Positions 33,513 to 43,682 of a DNA stretch of 64,000 nucleotides are shown one piece after another; position 1 is the stretch's first letter; each line of letters opens with the position of its first letter. Under the pieces are notes generated by a model that saw nothing but the letters and a program-made list of their open reading frames with translations, made no database searches and had not been told where the DNA came from. The DNA comes from Bactrocera neohumeralis (lineage: Eukaryota > Arthropoda > Insecta > Diptera > Tephritidae), in contig NC_065920.1 in assembly GCF_024586455.1 (NCBI RefSeq), positions 55,931,960 to 55,995,959 of the forward strand. The letters run 5' to 3'. The translations under genes and the position numbers were made by a program.

Positions 33513-33989
33513 AATGACTAAAAAAAATTTTTCGGAGCACGAAACTATCAGGAAATGTTGAAAAACTATTGTGTTGTTGAAATTCTGCACGAATTTCAAT
33601 CAACACTTATACACGTCAAATATATGAAGTTAGCATGTCAAATGTAAAAAACTATGTGGCCCGTGGCGGTGGATAATGAACACAATGTAAATTCGTGCAA
33701 AATTTCTTTTGTGTGTCGAAGGCTAAAGGCTCAACTAATATTATAAACATATTTACCTGGATGAATTTATTGGAAAATGTGAAAAAAAATCAACTGTACA
33801 CAGAGTTGAAAAAAAACTTTCGGAGTGTCGAATTTCTTTTTGTTGTCGCAGAGAGGTTATAACACGTGTTCACAGCTCGAGTGCTATATAGAAACTGAGC
33901 TTAGTATGAGACGAGCCGATGACAGTTGGTTGCAGCTGTCAACCTATACTAGGGAAAAAAATATCGAGCTGGCCCGGGATTCCCCGTGG

Positions 33990-34255
33990 CCCTATGATAT
34001 AAATTCTGTTTAGGGCAATGAAACTGTAGGTCTACAACATTAAGTTCGAAGCATAGTTCACAGTTTTGCTTATGATATTACATTTCAAGAAACACAATAA
34101 TTAATATTCTAGGTACCTTTTGACTGAAAACAAACTTCACTCTTTAAAATCCAAATAGTATGCTTTTATTTAGCCGATTTTCAAACATAAGGATATAATA
34201 TGGTCGAGAGAAAAATATTGTATATGGTTCAATATAAGCTTAATATAACTTTGGC
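33990..34255. other. AT-rich DNA without a recognised feature
   Basis: Nothing identifiable. Confidence 0.5.
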
Positions 34256-34670
34256 TCAATATAACTTGAACAAGGTATATTAGGTTAGTCACGAAAGTAT
34301 ATCATTATATAAATAATCAGCGTTTAGTTTCTTTAGTCATGTACGTCTATCTGTCTGTCCGTGTATACGAAACCGTCGATATCGGACAATTATAGCATAC
34401 AGCTGCCGTACAACTGATCGATCAAACAAAAGCATTTGTATGGAAAATATTTTATATGCCATGTTTTCTTCACAAAATTTGGCATAAATTATTACCCAGT
34501 GGATCGTTACAATCTTCGTAGAAATAATTCCTATCGGGCCACTATAGAATATAACTATCATACAAACTCATGGCTCACTATCAGGATAAAAATATTTGTA
34601 TACACTTTTAAACGATAAAAAATTTAACTGAAAAAGATATTATAGTTTCGGTGCATCCAACGTAAACGTT
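34256..34670 (+). repeat. copy of the gtctgtcc-type dispersed repeat
   Basis: It contains aaggtatattaggtta, tagtcatgtacgtctatctg, tgtctgtccgtgtatacga, cgatatcgg, aactgatcgatcaaac, tacaatcttcgtagaaat and, at the end, atagtttcggtgcatccaacg. The last block also occurs at about 18550. It is non-coding and probably mobile, with class unknown. Confidence 0.6.
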
Positions 34671-35585
34671 TTTTTGTTTTGAATATTTTAAATATTTATA
34701 TACGGAAACAATTTGGGATATTTTGAAATAAAAATAATTTTTGTATAACTTTTCGCTGTAGTCAAGTAATTATGCATTAAGGAATGAAATATGTTTCCCC
34801 ATTGGACTAATTTTATTTTTATGAGAAGGAATGCAAAGTCTTAAGTTTTCATTTTAAGCAAACTAAAAATAGTATTTCATTATAAGACATTTTCTAAATT
34901 TTTCATTTAATTATATTTTACCCTTATAAATTTACTTAATAAAGATTTGTATCTTCGTACTCTATTTCTCTATCTCCTTTTGTCTCTCCTCTATTTTGAT
35001 TACAGACATTTTGCAAACAACGACATCAACAGCGATGGCACTGACAGTAGCTCTAAATGCCGTGACAGTGGCTGTAAAATATATATAAATGCAGTAGACC
35101 GACAAAAACTCCTCGCGACAAGGCTCCTACTCGTAGATAACTTGCATGTGCGCAATTGAACTGAAATTGACCTGAGGAATCCGTCCATCAGTTTAATGCA
35201 TCCACCTGCCTTTTTTATTATTCCGCAGCGATGCTACCTTTGCTTCTGAAGTTTTGAATTCAACATTGTTATTGTTTTCTGGTGATGGTCACTTAAGAAC
35301 TTTTGCGTAACACAGCCTTTTTGTTACAAATATCAATTTTTTTCTTTACAAATTGACAACAAAAACTACAATACTTATAGGTGCTTTCGTCGACAAAATA
35401 GAACAACGTTTCACTAAAAAAGTTGAGCACACAAAATCGAATATTGCAGATATTTCATATTCATCATCGTTAAATAATGTTTATATTTGGGCCACATCGA
35501 GTTGTTAATGTGAGTATTATATATGTACATATAACAGTATATTAGTATTTTGGTTGTTTAGCAGAAAGCTTTATATAATTAGTTT
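34671..35585. other. unassigned AT-rich DNA
   Basis: Frames at 34947-35159 (+) and 35000-35188 (-) are mutually overlapping and match nothing known to me. Confidence 0.45.
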
Positions 35586-35589
35586 CCAG

Positions 35590-35720
35590 AAATATTTAAA
35601 CAAAGAAAGGGTGTAGTGTTCCATCAGGATAATGCGAGACCTTATACAAATTTGATGACTCGTCAAAAGCTTTTGCAACCTCAATTGGATATGCTATCAC
35701 ATCCACCTTATTATCCTTAC
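35590..35720 (+). pseudogene. mariner transposase core fragment
   Basis: One short frame reads GVVFHQDNARPYTNLMTRQK followed by a HPPYYP block. This is the second catalytic Asp region (FHQDNARPH) plus the start of the YSPDLAP block of mariners, of the same type as 42780-43020. Nothing else of the element is recognisable. Confidence 0.65.
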
Positions 35721-36815
35721 TTGACATATAGGTTTTCTCGTTTCTAAGATCAATAATTTAAACATTTCAGAAAGGGGCTATTCGCTTCATAATAGGTTCA
35801 CCTTCTTATATGAGAAACCACATGAATACCTATACTTGAATAAAAACATCCGAAGAATTTTTCAGTTGGTTCCTCTGTCCGACTACTAGACAATAGACGA
35901 GAGTCTAGACTAAACAGATTCTATACACAATACCTTCCTTTTCGATTGAATTGGTCTCAATCTATTTGCTTTAACACTAGACGATGCTGGGTTTATATTT
36001 CTATAGGTCGACAATACACGCTTGTCTCTTTCGATTTAATATACTCCACAAACTTTTTAAGAAGTAAACGCAGCAGCAACATAAATAAATTTTGGATTTA
36101 TTTTAAACATACAAGTATTTTTCATCGAGATCTTTAGTTTCAATGTTTTTACACACGATTTGCATTCAACAGCAGCGTCACACTTTCCGCTATGGCAATA
36201 TGACAAACGATAAAGCCTGTTGAGGTATCAGTACTTACACTCGAGTGTCGGGTGACTGCTCTCTTTTTTTTATGCCACACTAAACGCTATTAATCCGCCA
36301 GCAGAGGATGTCAGTTAAAACTGTGCCAGCCAATATCGATTAAACCTCAAAGAGGAAGGAGAAAGCATGCAAGAAATGCATGCGGGTAATTGCAGGCGAC
36401 GCCTTGACAATCAGCCAGTCAGACAGGCCGAAAAGCAGTAACGTTAAATAGATCACACTCGTAAGAGTGAATTAAAGATTTCCATTGCAGAAGCTATAAG
36501 CTGGCGTATATCAACTCGCTCCGATTGCGATAGCCTAAGTGAATGGCACATATTATTGCCTAGTGGCTATTGGCTGTTAGCTGTTTAAGTAGTAAAGTTC
36601 CTGCAGGATCCTAATGTCAATGCAAGCTGGCGTATAAGTATGCAAGGCGTCAATATTCTAATGTTAAAGGAATTTTTCCATTGAATTGTGAAAAAGGAAA
36701 ACTCTGCCAGGAAGACACATGCATTTTGCATCTTCCATTGCTTTTCTGCATCTCTTCTCTCTTCCCTTTGTTTTATCCTCACATTTCACCATCGCATGCA
36801 TGCTTTTATCCAAAA
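35721..36815. other. unassigned DNA
   Basis: No supported gene or repeat; only short frames. Confidence 0.45.
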
Positions 36816-36817
36816 TA

Positions 36818-37930
36818 CAAGGTGCGTTCTAAAGTAAACAGGATTAAAAAAAATACAAATGTTTTTTCGGCCAAATCAATTTATTTTATTGAAAATAGTC
36901 TCTTTCTTCAAATCGACACCTGAAATGCAAAATAACGTAACAACATTTTCGGAAATTTACAGAGGAAGGAATGAAACACGTAATAAAATAAAACATAAGT
37001 GAAACAAAATTTAAATATTGGTTAAAACTGGGTTATATCTGATAGCAGAACCTTAAAATGTTGGACATAAGTACTTATATGTTTGTAATTTGAAGCAGTG
37101 GATCGTAATCAATGAAGCACACAATTTCGAAGTTTTTGGTGATATGTTATTTTGCATTTTAGTTGACGAAATACTTCAATACAGCATTTTTCACGGCTGA
37201 AAAGCATGTCGAACGAGTGTTCGACTGGTATGGCCGCCAGTATATCGGTGCAGACCTTTTGAATAGTCTCTACGTCTGCATAACGATTTCCTTTCATGGG
37301 CAAATGCATTTTTCTGAAAAGGAAGAAGTCGCAGGGTGCCATATCAGGTGAACACGGGGAGTGGTTAATGGTTGAAATGTGATTTTTGGTTAAATAATCG
37401 GCAAATTATCGTGCAGCAAACGCCAACTAACATCTTTGCGATATTCGCGCCGAACGCGTCGAAGACGGTACATCAAACACTTCAAAATTCCAAAGTAGAA
37501 TATCACGTTAACGTTTTGGACGTGTGGAAAAAATTCTTTGTGGACAATAGCCTTGGAATCATATCAGCGTTGTCTTCACTTTTGATTTCTCCATGCGCGA
37601 TTTTTTAGGTTTCGGCTCGTCCGGTGCCTCCCATTCAGCACTCTGGCGTTCCGATTCGGGATCATATTGGAAACACCACGTTTCGTCATCAGTCACAATA
37701 TTGCAAGCAATTTTTGGTCGTCAGTTAATTTGTGCGGAACAAAATTTAATGTTGGCTTTTTGTTCGAAGCTCATTTTCGCACTGATAACACAAACATACT
37801 GACACTAAAAACGCAATAACTTCACTTCCAATCCATGATGGCATGAAATTATTATTGGACAATCGATAGAGATAGCAGATTCTAACGCCCCAGTCGACAT
37901 ATAGATGGCCCCACCAGGAGGCGCTAGTTT
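36818..37930 (-). mobile_element. mariner element (family M2), minus strand, degenerate
   Basis: The left terminus caaggtgcgttctaaagtaa begins at 36818 next to TA (36816-36817). At the other end, sequence matching the element 5' region (gcgcctcctggtgg, ccatctatatgtcgac, atcgattgtcc in reverse) fades out at about 37930 without a recognisable right TIR. Two other members of this family are at 47003 and 55892. Confidence 0.75.
37109..37790 (-). pseudogene. mariner transposase relic (M2 family)
   Basis: Pieces on the minus strand include a MSFEQ-like start near 37780, HKEFFPHVQNVNVIFYFGIL, RLRRVRREYRKDVSWRLLHDN (remnant of HDNAPSH) and MAPCDFFLFRKMHLPMKG (third Asp region). The tail reads IPVEHSFDMLFSREKCCIEV. 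Stops and shifts separate these, and several motifs have lost residues. Confidence 0.72.
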
Positions 37931-38228
37931 CAATATGTATAAAAACATAGCTGCACTTGCACATACATATAAATATGACGAAAGTCTCTTGAGCTCTTGA
38001 ACCATTTTCCCATATATCCAGCTTTGCTCGTCTCAAATCTTTCTTGAATATTTCTCAAGTGCTTCATTCATTTGATTGAATCTAGCAAAGTATTTTAAGG
38101 CAGTTTGCATGCATTAAATGACATCTTGCAGAAAACTTCATGAAGTCGGATTTTGAGGAAACACTTACGCTGCAGAACATTAAAGATATGAATTTCTTTT
38201 TTTAGTTTTAAGGACTATTTTTATATAG
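37931..38228. other. unassigned AT-rich DNA
   Basis: No recognisable feature. Confidence 0.5.
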
Positions 38229-38560
38229 TGACATATGTACATTGTGACAAAAAAGCACCCGCCAGTTGTCTTTTAAGAAATTAAGAAAACTAACCGCCCA
38301 AGACGGATCACGCTTCACTTTGATAATGTGTGCTCACAAACATAGACTTTAACAATTGTACCTTCAAGCGGATTACAGCACACCTCGATAATCGAAGAGA
38401 ACTTTCAACATAACCCTGATTTTTGTCTTGCTTTAACGTGGTTCTAATTAATTAAGCGCTGTTTTTCGAAAAAAATTACTGAAGCTTCTGATATTCTAAC
38501 GATGCAAATACGATCTCTGACTGTTAATCGTCTCAGCATAAACTCTTTTTTGCCATACCC
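38229..38560 (-). pseudogene. mariner relic with one terminal repeat
   Basis: The left end attgtgacaaaaaagcaccc resembles attgtgtcaaaaaagtaccc at 54399, so both are ends of one mariner family. The right part (gaagcttctgatattctaacgatg, gatctctgactgttaatcg) matches the HTH coding stretch at 12800-12880 on the minus strand. The middle is deleted. Confidence 0.55.
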
Positions 38561-38579
38561 TGAACATATGTTGTTTGTC

Positions 38580-38893
38580 ACGAAGTTTGTAACACCCAGA
38601 AGGAATCGTCGGAGACCCTATAGAGTATATATATAAATGATCAGTATGTTGAACTGAGTCGATTTAGCCATGTCCGTCTGTGTGTCTGTCTGTCCGTCTG
38701 TTTGGATATATACGAATTAGTCTCTCAGTTTTTAAGATATCGTTTTGAAATTTTGCAAACGTCATTTTCGCTTCAAGAAGCTGCTCATTTGTCGGAACGG
38801 CCGATATCGGGCCACTATAACATATAACTGCCATACAAACTGAACGATCGGAACCAAGTTCTTGTAGGGAAAACTTTGATATCACTTTGACAG
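38580..38893 (+). repeat. copy of the gtctgtcc-type dispersed repeat
   Basis: The best-preserved copy of this repeat in the window. Modules run tttgtaacacccaga, gtcggagaccctata, gatcagtatg, tttagccatgtccgtctg, a gtctgtctgtccgtctg run, agtttttaagatatcg, ttgcaaacgtcatttt and aactgaacgatcgg. It leads straight into the tandem array at 38895. Confidence 0.65.
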
Positions 38894-38894
38894 A

Positions 38895-39330
38895 TTATTT
38901 TCTAAGGCAACAATGTAATCTCCGAAGAAATTGATCAGATCGGTTAACTATAGTCGTATAGCTAAACAAACTAATAATGAACTCAAGTTTGCTTGTATAA
39001 ACAACTTTCACATTTGACAAATATATTTACTTCTTTATATGTTATTTTCTAAGGCAACAATGTAATCTCCGAAGAAATTGAACAGATCGATTAACTACAG
39101 CATATAGCTGCCATACAAACTGAACGATCGGAATCAAGTTCTTGCTGGTTTCACATTTGACAAGATTTATTATTTATTCTATATGTTATTTTCTAAGGCA
39201 ACAATGTAGTCTCCGAAGAAATTGTTCAGATCGGTTAACTATAGCATATAGCTGCCATACAAACTGAACGATCGGAAACAAGTTCTTGTATGGAAAACTT
39301 TCACATTTGACAAGATATATTCACGAAACT
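38895..39330 (+). repeat. tandem array, three units of ~145 bp
   Basis: The block ttattttctaaggcaacaat starts at 38895, 39042 and 39186. Each unit continues with ctccgaagaaattg, cagatcg.ttaacta, atatagctgccatacaaact and acttt.cacatttgacaa. The unit is the 3' module of the repeat at 38580, so the array arose by local amplification of that repeat end. Confidence 0.85.
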
Positions 39331-39339
39331 TGATATGTT

Positions 39340-40000
39340 TAAGGTGACCCGAAAAAACTTGTTTGCAAACATTAACTCCATACAAACTTAACACATATAG
39401 AGCCCTGTGAAACAGAAATTATTTTTTCTTGTTTTTATTGAGTGCAGGTCATCTACACAAAATTTAATGACAACTTCTTTGCTAATGTTTCACTCATCTC
39501 AAAAATCGCCGGAAGTGTATGAGAAGATAAACTAAATGGTTGTTTTGAAGAAAAATTTAAGATGTCACTGACAGTCATACCAACTTAGAAATTTGTAACT
39601 ATAGTCGTAAGTAAAAATAATAATGAACTCATTTTTGCTTGTTTATCCTTTGACTAATAAATTATTTACTTCTTTTTGCTTTATCTGGCAAACCCGTAAT
39701 GGCGATCAATGTACGCTACGACATGAGGCCGGTCAGCTGCTGGTTTCACCTTCAGTGGATTTTTCAAGCATTTTCTCTTCCAAGCATAATTCGCATCATT
39801 ATGCAGGTTGCAGGGCGAAACTCCTTCAAGGATTATACAAGTTGTTTAGGTGACCCGAACGTCTGCAAACATTAACTCATTACTTGATATAGAGCCGAAA
39901 CAGAAATATTCCGCATTTAAGCTGCAGGATCTAAAATTTTGACAACTTCAGCTAATGTATTTCTGGAAGTGTATGAGAAGATAAACTAGTGGTAACAAAA
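39340..40000 (+). repeat. duplicated module pair, possibly a decayed mariner
   Basis: 39345-39540 and 39848-39990 share, in the same order, ggtgacccga, gcaaacattaactc, atatagagcc, gaaacagaaat and aagtgtatgagaagataaac. Part of 39470-39600 resembles 13080-13210 (aaaatcgccg, tgacagtcataccaac), suggesting a mariner 5' region. No frame is conserved. Confidence 0.5.
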
Positions 40001-40965
40001 CAAGAGAAAATGTGTGGTGCATTTATAATATAACGTGGTGAAACATTTCGTTCCCTTTCAGTGGCCAACATATAACTTGAAGATACAGCTATGCATATTG
40101 CGCTGAGTTCGGCAAAATCGTTAATAGAAAAAATAATTATATAATAAAATTTTTGAACATATGCAATGTATGAGTTTCTGTTGAAGTTTATAAAAGGTAA
40201 GTAAAACTTTCATTCCTAAAAAAACAAGTTTTGACAAAGAACAATAATCACACCGCCATACATATAAAATCTAAAAAGTAGAGGCTAGCGTATTTTGTGT
40301 TCTTCATTAAGTAATTTTGATTTTTTCGCAGTCAACTTCACAAACAATGCTGTGAAAAATTCAGACCGAAATTCATAGTATTTGATAAGTTACAGCTCAT
40401 AGTCACCGACGTGTCGTAAACGACTGTCTACCAGGCGCCATGACAAGTGAAACTTTAAGCGCATTTTTCTCGAATAATCATTTTCTGAAACTGTCATGGT
40501 CCTAAAATAAAAGTATTCAACCAATTGCGTTAAACTTTACATTTGTTCTTCTACTCATTTATAGTTATCGTCCCTACCAGAATTGTTTATTTTCGAAAAT
40601 ATTTTCATTTTTTTTTATACGATTTTTAACGAAAAAAAACAAGATTTTCGTGACTTGTTTTTGAAGTCCGAAATTTTTTTTTAATGAAATTGATTACATT
40701 TGGTAGGGACCATAGCCGCAGAACTACTTTAAATTTTGAACAGCCGCTATCATCATGACCCTGTAAGTTTTTTTTTTTCGCAGTCTACTTTGATTTAAAA
40801 AAAAATCACCGTTATACAATTGTGCCAAAAACGAACAAAAAAAATATTTATTATTATTCCTCGAGTAAATGTTGTCGCATGAAAAAAGTTTTCCTACAAA
40901 GTGCAAAAATGTATCCTTTTTGTTTACAGCAACTGCCTTAGTCGGTACACCTCAGTAGTCCGTTC
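40001..40965. other. AT-rich DNA with a small inverted repeat
   Basis: A 10-bp inverted pair (gtccctacca near 40570, tggtagggac near 40700) flanks ~120 bp of AT-rich sequence. Nothing else is recognisable. Confidence 0.45.
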
Positions 40966-41213
40966 CGATTTTTACAATGGATAAAAATATCATAGAAAAA
41001 TTTGTCTCAAATTTTGTATTTCTAACAAAATTTAGTACGTGGAATCGTAGCGAATCTTGGAAAAGGCTTATGGTAATTCAGTTTAATCAAAAACACAATC
41101 ATGCGGGTTGTACAAAGCCTTTCAAAGACGGTCGAGAGATCGTTGAAAACATGCCTCGTTCTGGACGACCTTCGACCTTTTAAATTGATAAAAGTATTAA
41201 AAAAGTGAAAGAT

Positions 41214-42103
41214 TTTTTTTTGTTATTACAAACATGTTTGATATCACTACAACTAGTTTCAAAAACTAACGAGCAGTTGATTTGAATAACTTAAAACCAA
41301 ATAACATAGAAATTAATTGTAATATTCATACATGTAGTGTTGGAATATAATTAAGTCCTTTAATTTTTAGCCTCCAACTAAACTAAGTAATTTTTTTTCG
41401 ACGTAATCGACTAGAGAGGCTAAAAGAATATTTCCCGCCCAATCGTTCACTTGTGCATTAAGACTTTTGTAGTGGGCATCTACCTGACTCCTAATTTCTT
41501 CGGTGACTGCATTAATCCCTAGGTCTCGATGGATATAAGCATTTCTGCAGTACCAAGGAGCAATTACAATGCCTCTTAAAACTTTGTTTTAAAAACGTTG
41601 TGTAAATACTGCTATCGTTGGCACATTCCCACAGATGCGCACCATATGACCATACCGGCTTGATTATAATCAAATAATTATTTGTTTATAAAGAAATAAT
41701 TCAATAATTTAACCTTCGCCCAATTAATCATTTAAAAACAATTTCAGTTAAGTTCAATAATTTTAATATGCATTCCAATGTAATAAAAAAATAGCATCGA
41801 GCGTTATACCAAGATATTTGGTTGTATTTGCATCTGTAATACTTATAGTTTGATAAGTGATTATGATTTATTTTTAAAATTGACATGAACCGATTTGCCA
41901 CCGTTTAGTTTTATTCTCAATTTTTTAGTCCAACTTACTACAGAGTTGCATTTTGCAGGTTTAGCGCAGCTTTTTCTTCTGTTTTTTCGACGCATAGTAT
42001 TGCGGTGTCATCAGCAAGTCATACTGTTTATTGCTAACGGTAAGTCTCTTATATACAGAATATATAAAAGTGGACTGAAGATATGTACTTCTCTGAAGAA
42101 GAG
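41214..42103 (-). mobile_element. jockey-type LINE, 5'-truncated, nested in mariner
   Basis: Inserted between the 12-bp duplications at 41202-41213 and 42104-42115. The poly(T) run at 41214-41219 is the complement of the 3' A-tail, so the LINE lies on the minus strand. The coding region starts just downstream of the RT active site. Length is 890 bp against ~4-5 kb for complete jockey elements. Confidence 0.85.
41370..42065 (-). pseudogene. jockey-type LINE RT C-terminus
   Basis: On the minus strand: LADDTAILCVEKTEEKAALN (the Y-A-D-D box, first residue changed) near 42020, then TDANTTKYLGITLDA (the K-Y-L-G-x-x-L-D motif). KPVWSYGAHLWECANDSS near 41630 follows, and then the terminal CRNA.IHRDLGINAVTEEI region near 41500. 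This last part is typical of jockey-clade elements. Several stops and frameshifts are present. Confidence 0.8.
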
Positions 42104-43330
42104 AAAGTGAAAGATCGCCAGGCAAATGTTAGAGAGATGTCAAGACAGCTGGATATCTTTCGCAAGTCAGTTCGTATACAGTTCCACTCGTCCCGACAAA
42201 CCTTAATTTTTATAAAAAGAGTACCGTAAACAAATTTCTTATCACCTACTTGACCTTGCGGATTCCGATCCCATATTCATGGAAAGCATTATAACTGTAG
42301 ATGAGATATGGGTTTATGAGTATGAAATGCAAGGAAGCCAACAACTATCGGAATGGAGGGAAATAGCAAACCGAAACCAAAAAAAACATGACAAAACCGC
42401 ACAAAATATCAAGGCGATGCTCATTGTTTTTCTCGATATACGTGGTTTGGTGTATCATGAATTTATTCCGGAAGGACAGACGGTCAATGGGTAGCTCTAT
42501 TAGACCGTATTTGGGCGTGTGCATAAGAATTGTTACTGGCGACGACAATTGAGTTATTTACAGGAATATTAAGCACAACAGAACATGCTCTAAAAAAGAT
42601 GAACCATCTCAAATCATTTTGAAAACCAATAACCACCAAAAAAGGGCATATTGTCTATTTAAAGAGATTTTATAGGGATGCTTTATTTTGAGCTTTTGCC
42701 CGATAATATAACGTTTAATTCTGAAATGTACTGTGATCTAATTAGGTGATGTGCTCAAACAGAACAAACTAGAATTTATCAATATAAAAGGTGTAGTGTT
42801 TCACCAAAATAATGCAAAACCTCTTCCAAGTTTCATGAATTGTCAACAGACTCTAGACTTCAGGCAACTTCGAACTATTATTTATTCCGGTCACTGAAAA
42901 TATTTTTGGATGGGAGAACGTTCACTTCCAATCCGGATATAAAAAACCATTTGGACCATTTTTTCTTGGCCGAAAGATGGCAAACGGTATTGGATCAAAA
43001 TAGAGAATATATAATTTCTTAAAATGATTTCCATAATAAAAAACGTATCATGTTTTTGGATCACATATGAATACAATTTGCAACTCATTTGCATAAATTA
43101 CTGTTTAAGTTAATAATTTGCATAAAAATTCCTATTTTCTTCCGCTTCACTCAGTTTGTATGTCTAGCACTCTTATATCTTTGCTATTGAGATGCAAAAG
43201 CTCGAAAGCTTGCAAAGCTTATGCTCAAACAGGCATAAGAGTCTAGTGTAAAAAATCTCAAATAGCACACAAATGTGTTTAGTGCCGTTATACCAACAGT
43301 GCTTTTAAAATTCCAATGGCATTACAAATA

Positions 43331-43680
43331 CGAGGTTCAAAAAGTATCGCGACAGTTTGCAACTTTTATATGCTTCATGAGTCTGGAAAGAACGGCCCAA
43401 TGAAATTAACGTTAAAATCCGCCATTCTCTTGACGATAACTTCCCTGACACATAAAGACGGCATATGATGAGCCAGGTTTCTGACGCTGAAGAAGATAAA
43501 AAAAGATAAAGACGGCATGATTTTGATTTTTTGAAGTGCTTCGAAGATTGGAAAAACCGTTGGCACAAGTGTATAATATCTCATCGGGATTACTTTGAAG
43601 AGAACAAAATAGATATTCATGAATAAATAAATAGTTTTTGAAAAAACACAAAATTCGCGATACTTTTTGAACACACCTCG
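43331..43680 (+). mobile_element. 350-bp mariner-derived MITE with TIRs and TA duplication
   Basis: The ends are cgaggttcaaaaagtatcgcga and the complement of cgaggtgtgttcaaaaagta, flanked by TA at 43329-43330 and 43681-43682. A short coding remnant, FEDWKNRWHKCIISHRDYFE (near 43535-43600), is the C-terminus of a mariner transposase. The piece is therefore an internal deletion derivative. It can only move if a related transposase is supplied elsewhere. Confidence 0.88.
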
Positions 43681-43682
43681 TA

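Larger units (their letters stand above)
31471..33989 (-). mobile_element. pogo-superfamily element with candidate TIRs
   Basis: The transposase gene lies between two inverted segments: ggggaatgtcgggccaactc from 31473 and its near-complement at 33963-33985 (about 20 of 23 positions match). I take these as terminal repeats, giving an element of ~2.5 kb. That fits pogo/Tigger elements. The TA target duplication is not obvious, so the ends may be off by a few bases. Confidence 0.7.
40977..43022 (+). pseudogene. mariner transposase, split and decayed
   Basis: The N-terminal piece ends in FKDGREIVENMPRSGRPSTF, the linker after the second HTH. After the LINE come KVKDRQANVREMSRQLDI, an IITVDEIWVYEYEM block (first catalytic Asp; normally TGDETWVYEYD) and SSEWR-like WREIANRNQKK. 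HEFIPEGQTVNG, GVVFHQNNAKPL (second Asp mutated to Asn) and KNHLDHFFLAERWQTVLDQN follow at the C-terminus. Stops occur after STF, MG and elsewhere, and part of the core is lost between 42500 and 42780. Confidence 0.78.
40977..43030 (+). mobile_element. mariner element interrupted by a LINE
   Basis: The N-terminal coding part (40977-41213) and the rest (42104-43025) belong to one mariner, split by an 890-bp LINE. The 12-mer aaagtgaaagat flanks the LINE, and removing the insertion makes the two halves contiguous in sequence. Terminal inverted repeats are not clear. Confidence 0.8.
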
